Below, piece by piece: positions 10,273 to 19,279 of a DNA stretch of 64,000 bases. A model generated the notes under the pieces. The model ran no database searches. It was not told where the DNA came from and was given only the letters and a program-made list of their open reading frames with translations. The first letter of the stretch is position 1. The number at the start of each line of letters is the position of its first letter. The position numbers were made by a program, and so were the translations under genes. Source of the stretch: Aquarana catesbeiana (lineage: Eukaryota; Chordata; Amphibia; Anura; Ranidae); assembly GCF_042186555.1 (NCBI RefSeq), contig NC_133325.1, forward strand, positions 294,148,609 through 294,212,608. The letters are read 5' to 3'.

Positions 10273-11322
10273 TAGGGAATATATCACATTCATACATTAC
10301 ATAATAAAGTAGCAATTAGATATTTCTAAAAATACTATGTCTCAAGATTTGGTCTTTGTTTTGAAGACCATCAATAAATGCCCCAAAACATTGTAACAAT
10401 TGAATTGAAACACAAAGTACTAACTAGTTGGTATAGTTTTCTTGATAATCCTGTCCCTTTCCTCTTCTCATCCCCAACATGTTCCCTCCTCTCCTACAAT
10501 ATTGCAGTACATGGCAAGGATCCAGTGCAAGATTATTGTATGTCTGTGTCGTGCATACAAAGCACTGCACTGATATCCATGCAATTTAGCAAATTTATCT
10601 TTGCATATTCCTTATTTTATGCTTTTTTCAGTGATCATGGGACCCCTCAGATTGCTTTTTTTTCAGAAACTTGTAGTGGTTGGGGACAGCTAATTTAAGG
10701 CACTTCCACATTATTCTTTTTACCATTTCAGATTACGACTGCTCACTAACCACTCTTCAACAATCCCAGGGCTGGAGCGAGCCTAGGAGGAAGTAAGGAA
10801 CTGTAGGCACTGTCCAGTGGTAGGCAGTGACAACACCTGGCCCAGACTTGCCCATGCATTATAGCAGTCTGAAGAGAAGATGCTTCAGTGAGCAGGTGAC
10901 AACTCTGCTGGAATTTGAGCAGTGATCTTGTATTGTTGTCAACCCTCTACAGGAAGTGATGTCAACTGAGGAATACTGGCAGACCTAATTGGTAAGAAGT
11001 ACAGAAAATAAACAAAGGTGCAATTCATAATTTACATGACAGTGATGATCAAGTAATGGACTTTAATCTTTTATTATCTAAGTTTCCTTGTAGTCATGTG
11101 AAGCTGAAATCTACAGCCTTGCTATGAGAAATCCATATGCTGCAAAAGTCTAAATAAAAATATGTCTAACAAAGAGAAAAGAAAAAAAGCAGTCATTACA
11201 TGCTCTTTGGGGTTATTCCAGGAACAAAATATCCAAGCAAAATATAGCCTATGTCCTATAGCTTTGGAGAAAGTAGAGCAGCTCATATGACCCCTCAGAC
11301 TGGAACAGTCCACATAGCAACT
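10273..11322. other. Unassigned DNA
   Basis: No gene, terminal repeat or array is recognised. The plus-strand frame at 10378-10698 has no domain and is treated as chance. Confidence 0.4.
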
Positions 11323-12552
11323 ATAAAGAGAAATCAGAGACAACAGGGTGCAACGACCTGGTATATTACCACAATAAAACATTTATTCAATGCAAGAATA
11401 AAGGGCTCTTACAAAACCCTGTAAGGGTATACACTTGTCAAAGCCTTAGCACCCAGATCTGCCAAAAGACAGCTGGTGATGAGTGGTGGCATCCTTGTGG
11501 ATCCCGTGCAGCCTATGTCCAGATTACAGGGTTGCCTGGGAGACACAAGGGCTTTACCAATCACCAGCTCTTCTGGCAGGTCTGTGGCCACTCACAGCAG
11601 TTTTCGAAGATGCAGTTCCCTGGCTACTCACAGCCCTTAGCTCACATATGTCAAATACAAGGCCTGCGGGCAGAATCTGGCCTTGTCATGTGGCCCTTGC
11701 ATCCAGTTTTGCAGCCAGAACATGGCAGGGTAGTTGTAGTTGCACACTGTTCATAGGGCACCCCAAACTCTGTATTCTGTATGTAGTGAGCTCCTGAACT
11801 CTGCACTCTGTACGAAGCGCAACCCTAAACACTGCACTTTGTACATAGTGCACCCCTGTACCTTGTACTCTGTACAAAGCGCATTCCTGAACCCTGCACT
11901 CTACATAGTGCACCCCTGGATCCTGCACTCTGTACATAGCGCACCCCTGGATCCTGCACTCTGTACATAGTGCACCCCTGTACCCTGCACTCTGTACATG
12001 GCATACCCCTGAACCCTGCACTCTGTACACAGTGCACCCCAAACTCTGTATTCTGTACATATTGTACTCCTGAACTCAGCACTCTGTATGTGGCGCACTC
12101 CTGAACCCTGCACTCTGTACGTGGTGCACTCCTTAACCCTGCACTCTGTACATAACGCAACCCTAAACGTTGCCCTCTTTACATACTGCACCCCTGAACT
12201 GTGTTCTTAGGGCACCCCTGAAACTGCACTGTGTACATAGCGCACCCATGAACCATGCACTCTATACATAGCACACCCCAGAACCCTGCACTCTGTACAT
12301 AGCGCACCCCCCTTTAAAGGCAACCATACTGCTGATGTGGCCCGCAATGAAATGGAGTTCGTTCTCCCTGCGTTCACTCACAGCCCTGTCGCTGGTCATG
12401 GAATTTGCTGTCATACATCTGACTTCTAAGGCTTTGACAAGCACAAATCCTTCCAGGGTTTTGTAAATGCATTTTTTTCTATGATTTAATAAATGTTTTA
12501 TCGTGACATTAGAACAGCTCATTGCACCCTGTTGTCTCTGATTTCTCTTCAT
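11323..12552. mobile_element. Long-TIR DNA element filled with a minisatellite
   Basis: About 130 bp at each end are inverted copies: AAGAGAAATCAGAGACAACA with AATAAAACATTTATT and TTACAAAACCCTG on the left (11323-11460), and their complements on the right (12420-12552). Most of the interior is the 31-bp minisatellite listed below. No transposase is present and the target duplication is not clear, so the superfamily is unassigned. Confidence 0.7.
11750..12312 (+). repeat. 31-bp minisatellite
   Basis: About 18 imperfect units of roughly 31 bp, with the core CTCTGTACATAGCGCACCCC followed by TGAACCCTGCA. Because 31 is not a multiple of three, every frame cycles through the same peptide; the minus-strand tyrosine/arginine/glycine-rich ORFs here are therefore artefacts of the repeat. 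Confidence 0.95.
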
Positions 12553-13472
12553 GGTAAATAAAAGTGTGTATTTTTACAAAGCATACTATTGTCTTCCCAT
12601 TGTCAAGCTTATAGGGGGGCCAGCATAATGTTTGCATCCTTGGTGATCTTAAATAGCACTAAAGGCAGGTTTGCTTATACTAAATAATGGCCAGATCTGA
12701 TACAGAGCATGCTTATTATTCTTCTCTCAGTCTACGTGCCTGCTCCATAGAAACCTCTTCTAATATGTTGGCTATCAACACAGGCATTTTGCTAGCAACC
12801 TCTAATCCTAATTTCTTCTTCTCAATTCCCCAGTTTTTCAAACCCAGTCAGTTGTTACCCTCCTTTCATTCTCCTTTACGTTGTATATCGGAATGGCACC
12901 CTTTAGGCTTGTCAGTGTAAATCACCCTTACTATAAGTATGCTTTTATAAGCATTTGTTTTTAAGCTAATTATTCTGGAAATAATGCACGGCTGTTGCTA
13001 TACATCCCATGTGGTTGTTTTAATGCACCTTCTGATCCCTCTTAATTTCTGTATTAATAATACTATGGCACTAGCTTTGAACACAGCGCCAGCTCTCTCA
13101 CTGCATCTAATAGGTGTTCAGACGTGAACTTCAGGGGAAGAGAGATTGTGGCATAGGCGCACAAATCCTGCAGTGCATGCTCATTTTAATGCAGGGTAAA
13201 GCAAACTAGTGCCTAGGTATACTACTTGCCACCCTTCTGCATTATACTTGTAAAAACAAACAGAATAAAAGAGAATGTGGAATCTGCCACTAACAACACC
13301 TAAAAATACAGTAGGCATTCAATAAAAAGCATCTAACTAGGCTGAGCAGAGAAAGTATTGAGCTTTATTGTCCTCTTTAGTTAGCTAGCCAGCCTTTAAT
13401 ACATAAAATTCCACTAGTGATCGATCAGGACTATTTGAACACCTAGATCACATTCAAGCCACATTGAAGTCC
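12553..13472. other. Unassigned DNA
   Basis: No gene or structured repeat is visible between the long-TIR element and the TTAA MITE pair. Confidence 0.4.
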
Positions 13473-14024
13473 TTAAAAGGATAGTTCACCTTTACAAAAA
13501 AACTGCCTATGCAGGTAAGGGATGTTTGTAGATTCAATCAAACCGTGCAGCTCTGACTAAAGATGAATAATACCCTTGTTATAGGTGTGCCTACACCCAT
13601 AACAAGGGTATTATTCATCTTTAGTCATCTGGCCATTTACATACCTTATGAAGCCTGACTGGAATAGTCCCAGGATGTTGCTAAGTGAGGCTTAGTAGTC
13701 ACTGCTCACCTCCACCATCACAGAAGTGAGCTATTTCTCTGATTCAAATCCCCTCAAATACTCTTTTTCTCCCCTTATGCAGTAGCTCTGAGCTCAGCAT
13801 TTGAAGGCTCACTCCTGTGATGGTGGAGGTGACCAGTGATGACTAGGCCTCACTTAGCAACATCCTGGGAGTAATCCAGTCAGGCTTCATAAGGTATGTA
13901 AATGGCCTACACCTATAGCAATGGTATTATTCATCTTTAGCCAGAGCTGCACAGTTTGTTTTTATCTACAGATGCCCCTTATCTACATAGGCAGTTTTGT
14001 GGTAAAGGTGAACAATCCCTTTAA
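13473..14024. mobile_element. T2/Kolobok-like TTAA MITE with long inverted arms
   Basis: Starts TTAAAAGGATAGTTCACC and ends with the complement of TTAAAGGGATTGTTCACC, matching the TTAAAGGRR end of the amphibian T2 family, which uses TTAA targets. The arms are inverted over roughly 200 bp or more (for example CATAAGGTATGTAAATGG and its complement), so a transcript or single strand would fold into one long hairpin. An additional palindrome at about 13560-13625 is built on ATAACAAGGGTATTATTC. No ORF. Confidence 0.87.
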
Positions 14025-14460
14025 AGCGAAACTTCAGCCTTTGCCCTCCCCCCTAATATTTTCCTCCTGCTTACCTGATACTGTGTTCTGCACAGTAAGG
14101 ATACTCACCTTGCTAGTGGATCCAGCACTGATGCACTGGGATCCTCCTCTCTGGAGCCCCTGCATGGGTCTGACACTGCTATGTTGCCTCCTGACAGCTG
14201 CCAGCTCTTCTGGGTGCAGGCGCCGATGGGTCCACCCCCCTCCACCTTAATAAATAGAAGTGAATGTCATGCATCCCAAGAGGCACTGGGCCATCAGCAT
14301 CATTCACCTAGGCGAATGCCAGAAGATAGAGGGTGGGCCGAGGCTTTTACACGGAAAAATAAAAAATAAGTAGAAAAATAAAAATATGATAGCTGTGCTG
14401 CAGAGGGGGGCCAGGATGTAGAGGAGGAGAATACTACAGGAGGGTAAAGGCCTGCTTTAA
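14021..14460. mobile_element. TTAA MITE abutting the previous one
   Basis: Begins TTAAAGCGAAACTTCAGCC and ends with the complement of TTAAAGCAGGCCTTTACCC. Its left TTAA (14021-14024) is also the right TTAA of the preceding MITE. The interior holds no recognised gene. Confidence 0.7.
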
Positions 14461-15854
14461 TAGTGTTTGGAGCCTTTACCTTCTTTTTTTCTGGTATGGA
14501 ATCCACAAATTATTAGTCTTATCAGCAGTTTAGTAATTACCCTAACTCCTATCATTCACTGAAATTTTTGCAAGTTCTGTCCTATTTGAGATGCTATTTC
14601 CTGCACCTGTTCTTTTTGCAACTATCATTTTCATTATTTACAAGCAGTCCATGCGCACCAAAAAGGCCTAGAATGTGAAGGTTTAACATTAAAGTGATGA
14701 CTTCTGTCAGGTGCAATATCAGTCTATTTGCAGACAAGAATTATAAATAACGGTGTCTAATCGAAGGCAGTAACTTAACCTATTCAAATCTCTATCAAAT
14801 TCATAAATCAATAATTATAAGTGAGAAGTACTCAGTATTAACTCAGTGACATGTTATTTATTTCTAACAATCAATGTTCCATTGAAATGAAATGGCATTC
14901 ACTTAAAGTGCCTAGGGGAAAATTTGACTAGTACATATGACACGCTATTTAGAGTTAATTATCCTTTCTTACTCACCATACTGGAAGAATGATCTTGACA
15001 CATGGAATAAATATAATGTTTCTCTGGTGGATTAGTTGCATCCCAATTATCGTACTGTTTCTTGGTACAGGTAGAGTTTATTCCACACCAGCAACGCTAA
15101 TATAAATGTTACTGCAATCAGCAGATTTGCTTAGTTAAATGGCACCAGAATAAAAGTTAATAAAAATAACTTTTATGCCCACCATAAAATTCTCTTCACA
15201 TAGTCCAATGAGGAACATAGCTTGATGTAACCTAGGAAAATACTGCTGGTCAAAGGAGAAATTGTCTCTGGGTACATTAAAACTGAAGGCCTTCTCCTTT
15301 AAGGATTTGACCCTTACCACCTGCTTTGTTAAAGGGAGCAGTCCAAAGACAGGACAAACGATATGAGGGACAAACTCACTTATTCAGGGAAGTCTATCCC
15401 ATACCCACCTAATAACTGTCCCCCGAGCCACCCTCATCAAATCATTCCCCACATCCAGGGCAGCCCCCCCCCCACTAACATAGCAGCAAGCAGGGCCAAT
15501 CCATCCCAGGCGGGGTGCAGTGCACCCGGGCACCAGAGAGGTGGGGGCGTTGAAGCGCCAGAGTGCTCCCCTCCCTCCTCCTCCTCTCTGTGACCAGAGG
15601 CGGCTCTCTCCGAGGTCACCGCTGCCGCTACTGTATTTTTTGAGGCTCAAGCCCGCCCCCCCTCACTCCTGTCAGAGAAGGAGAGCAGCCACCGAAGATC
15701 AGAGCAGCTGGTCTCTGTGTGGTCCCTGATGTGTTCTCCTACTCTGTCTCTCACTCCTGCCCAAGCCTGTTTCCATCTGTTCTCCACCCGGGCGGCGCGG
15801 CTGCACACTGTCCTCTCCTTACTAGCTGCCGCCCGGGTGTTTTTATGTACACTA
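14461..15854. other. Unassigned DNA, GC-rich at its right end
   Basis: 14461-15350 is AT-rich and featureless. 15360-15854 is C-rich with several short opposite-strand frames and no recognisable domain. It adjoins the G-rich minisatellite. Confidence 0.4.
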
Positions 15855-16880
15855 ATGGTTTGTCCTGGGGGGTCTCTACTAATAGAGGGGGGGTGTCCTG
15901 GGGGGGTCTGTACTAACGGAAGGGGGGTTTGTCCTGGGGGGTCTCTAATAATAGAGGGAGTTGTCTTGGGGGGTCTGTAGTAATAGAGGGGGGTTTGTCC
16001 TGGCGGGGTCTGTACTAATAGAGGGGGGTTTGTCCTGGGGAGGTCTCTACTAATAGAGGGGGGTTGTCCTGGGGGAGTCTGTACTAATGGAGGGGGGTTG
16101 TCCTGGGGGGTCTATACTAATGGAGGGGGGGTTTGTCCTGGGGGGTCTCTACTAATGGAGGGGGGGTTGTCCTGGGGGGTCTGTACTAATAGAAGGGGGG
16201 TTTGTCCTGGGGTGTCTGTACTAATGGAGGGGGGTTTGTCCTGGGGGGTCTCTACTAATGGAGGGGGTTTGTCCTGGGGGGTCTGTACTAATAGCAGGGG
16301 GGTTGTCCTGGGGGTCTGTACTAATGGAGGGGGGTTGTCCTGAGGGGTTTGTACTAATGGAGGGGGTTTGTCCTGGGGGGGGGCTGTACTAATGGAGGGA
16401 GGTTTTTCCTGTGGGGGTCTGTACTAATGGAGGGGGGCGTTTTGTCCTGGGGGTCTGTACTAATGGAGGGGGGTTTGTTCTGGGGGTCTGTACTAATGGA
16501 GGGGGGTTGTCCTGGGGGTGTTTGTACTAATGGAGGGGGTTTGTCCTGGGGGGTCTGTACTAATGGAGGGGGGTTTGTCCTGGGGGGGGGGTCTGTACTA
16601 ATGGAGGGGGTGTTTGTCTTGGGGGGTCTGTACTAATGAAGGGGGGGTTTGTCCTAGGGGTCTGCACTAATGAAGGGGGGGTTTGTCCTGGGGGGTTCTG
16701 TACTAATGGAGGGGTGGTTTGTCCTGGGGGGGTCTGTACTAATGGAGGGGGGATTTGTCCTGGGGAGGTCTGTACTAATGGAGGGGGGTTTGTCCTGGTG
16801 AGGGTCTGTACTAATGGAGGGGGGTTTGTCCTGGTGGGGGTCTGTACTAATGGAGGGGGGGTGGTTTGTCCTTGGGGGGT
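15855..16880 (+). repeat. G-rich ~33-35-bp minisatellite
   Basis: About 30 units built on GGTCTGTACTAATGGAGGGG and GGGTTTGTCCTGGG, varying in the lengths of the G runs. Each unit supplies two or more runs of four or more G, so G-quadruplex structures are possible. Glycine-rich ORFs across this array are repeat artefacts. Confidence 0.95.
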
Positions 16881-17482
16881 CTACACCCAGGAAAGTACAC
16901 CCAGGGCTCCAGAGGGAGAGGGCAGTGCTGAGAGAACACCATCATAGAGAGAACCCTGCTGCCCTGCGCCACCAGAGGGAAAGCCACACAGCCTGGCACC
17001 ATCCCTGGCGGAGAAAGGAATGGAGTCATTGCCAGAATACAGATCTGGGTGCTACCCAGCGGAGTTGCCACGGACAATTCAGAGTGAGCTGACTCCTGAT
17101 CATAGGAACCATTGCTGTATAGCTGGGTCAGGTGAGAGGGCCAATCAGCCATTATCTACTAACGTCCATAGGAACTGCAGTCTCTGACCATCTCCTGTAT
17201 CATATCTGCAGTCTCTGACCGTCTCCTGTATCATGTCTGCAGTCTCCAACCATATCTTGTATCATGTCTGCAGTCTCTGATCATCTCTTGTATCATCTCT
17301 GCAGTCTCTGACCATCTCCTGTACCATGTCTGCAGTCTCTGACATCTCTTGTACCATGTCTACAGTCTCTGACCGTCTCTTGTATCATGTCTGCAGTCTC
17401 TGACCAGCTTATGTACCATGTCTGCAGTCTCTGACCGTCTCTTGTATCATGTCTACAGTCTCTGACGTCTCTTGTATCATGT
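16457..17482 (+). repeat. Left copy of ~1-kb duplication flanking the PLE
   Basis: This segment (end of the G-rich array, a unique part of about 300 bp, and the start of the CTCTGAC array) reappears at 23567-24556 on the other side of the PLE. The right copy is about 36 bp shorter, mostly one lost minisatellite unit; otherwise I saw almost no differences. Confidence 0.88.
17170..17480 (+). repeat. 31-bp CTCTGACC minisatellite, left part
   Basis: Units of about 31 bp, CAGTCTCTGACCATCTCC followed by TGTATCATGTCTG. The array is cut by the PLE end at 17481 and continues beyond 24556. Confidence 0.92.
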
Positions 17483-18252
17483 AAGGAAGATAGGGGGCGC
17501 TAGATACCATATTAATCAAGTGCTCTAAATAAATAAATCTCCTGCATTACCAAAAAAATGGAAATGTAAGAAAGCTAGGGGGCGCTAGATACCATACTAT
17601 TCAAGTGCTTTAAATAAATAAATATCCTGCATTACCAAAAAAAATGAAAAACATAATAATGACAAATCATAATTAGATTACACATTGGAGTGCCCACAAT
17701 AGTGAAAAAAATATATAGTGATTGATTGTCCACATAAAAAAGTGTTTTGAAGTGGTTGAAATGATATCTTTCAATAATATCCCAATCTTGTTGCTGTAAA
17801 CGAAAGGTTTTCCATCACCAAAGGAAAATAAGAAAAAGGAAAACACCTCGAAGTAGTAGATATCTGCTTACCAGATACCAATGACTCCTTTAGTTAAAAA
17901 GAGAGTCACTAGCGCTTGTGCAGGGTTGTGCCTACTCACATGGATGGCCGGACTGTGGTTGGTATTATAGGCATGGATCGTTCCCGTCAAGCTCATTCAA
18001 GATAGGATAAGGATACATAGGAAACAAAAACAGTCTCCATAGCGTAAAACCATTTATTAAAAAAGTAAACAAATTAAAAAGCCAAATGGCCGCTTACATT
18101 GGTGGGTGCCTACCCGGCACTGGGGCTGCTTGCATGTCAGGGTGACTTCACAGTCAGAAAAAGCCTTTCATGTCTCCTCCACGCTGGCGTGCGTTCCAGC
18201 TTACACAGGGGGGCAGCCAAAGGATCCGGATGTTGTTGGGTGATAGGACATG
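17481..18252 (-). repeat. PLE pLTR, downstream copy
   Basis: Direct repeat of 22797-23568. It opens with two tandem ~85-bp subunits on the plus strand, each beginning GTAAG(G/A)AAG(A/C)TAGGGGGCGC. Unlike the other copy it continues without a break into the hammerhead-like segment at 18252. Confidence 0.93.
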
Positions 18253-18317
18253 TGACCATGTACCGCTCCGACGTACGTTTCGTAGTGAACGTCTTCAGGG
18301 AAGCGTACGTTGGTCAC
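18252..18317 (-). ncRNA. Candidate hammerhead ribozyme in the PLE
   Basis: On the minus strand the hammerhead core appears in order: outer stem I arm GTGAC, inner arm CTTCC, CTGAAGA (fits CUGANGA), a weak stem II, GAAAC, a 4-nt loop GTAC, GTC, inner arm GGAG, outer arm GTCAC. Stem III is the two pairs AC/GT closed by the loop, the minimal form reported for PLE and retrozyme ribozymes. Cleavage is predicted after GTC, between 18270 and 18269. Stem II (only GT/AC with an extra C) is the weak point, so activity may be low or lost. Confidence 0.6.
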
Positions 18318-18329
18318 TGGAATGGTGGT

Positions 18330-18850
18330 TTTTATTAGGAACAGGAAGGGGGCGGGTAATTGGCAAATGGGCCACAGGAACTGTGCTCATAGCAATAAAG
18401 TTGGAAAGTTCAACTATGGTCTGGAGCATTAGCTCCATCTTGTGGATATTTACTATATTGTTCAAAAAAATCCTTAATTGAAAACGAATGTGACTTTTTA
18501 TTAGGAACAGGAAGTGGACGGGTAGTTGGAAAAATAGACCACAGGAACTGTGCTCATGGCAATAAAGTTGGAAAGTTCAACTATGGTCTGGAGCTTAGCT
18601 CCATCTTGTGGATATTTACTATATTGTTCACAAAAAACTCCTTAATTGAAAACGAATGTGACTTTTTATTAGGAACAGGAAGTGGGCGGGTAATTGGAAA
18701 ATAGACCACAGGAACTGTGCTCATAACAATAAAGTTGGAAAGTTCAACTATGGTCTGGAGCCTAGCTCCATCTTGTGGATATTTACTATATTGTTCACAA
18801 AAACAAAAAAACTCCTTACTTAAAACAAATGTGACTTCATATCAAACATC
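18330..18850 (-). repeat. ~168-bp tandem repeat, three units, PLE 3' region
   Basis: Three units containing TTTTTATTAGGAACAGGAAG, AGTTGGAAAGTTCAACTATG and CTCCATCTTGTGGATATTTA lie downstream of ORF2 on the element's strand. Each includes the imperfect palindrome around GTTGAACTTTCCAAC. The third unit is slightly diverged at its end. Transcripts of this region would carry three copies of the same structure. Confidence 0.9.
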
Positions 18851-19279
18851 TCCTGAGTGGAGACGACATGTTGTTATAGTCCCCCTACTGGTTAAAAACA
18901 GGTAGGTGAATCCACCCATATAGGCGGTGGGGAAGTGAGAAAAAATATATAAGTAAATAAAATTAATGGTGGTGTTTTTGTAGAGAGAAAAGGGGGGGGG
19001 GGACTCATGTAACCCTGCATTCTATAACAGCCCCAGTCTCGGTTTACATACAAAAATGATTACAAAACTAAATAGCATTTATTAAACCTTAAAAGGCTGC
19101 AATATAACCTATCCCCGTCTGACTCGAATAATAAAGGGGACAAAGAAGAGGGGGGGAAAAAATATTCCATCTTGCACCCTGGACAGCTATCTCTGACCTC
19201 AACCATAATACAAGTGGTGTCTAACTCACTCACATGATCTGAGGTGGACAGATAATGATATTCCTAGACACTCCTGGAT
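18851..19279 (-). other. PLE 3' untranslated region
   Basis: Sequence between the ORF2 stop and the tandem repeats. No ORF; contains a C-run (minus strand) near 18990-19005. Confidence 0.6.

Noticed and set aside
11686..12191. Tyr/Arg/Gly-rich minus-strand ORFs
   Set aside because: A 31-bp repeat unit yields the same 31-residue cycle in each frame, so openness is automatic.
15860..16947. Long glycine-rich ORFs that could look like a structural protein
   Set aside because: They are translations of the G-rich minisatellite and appear in several frames; no start context or domain supports a gene.
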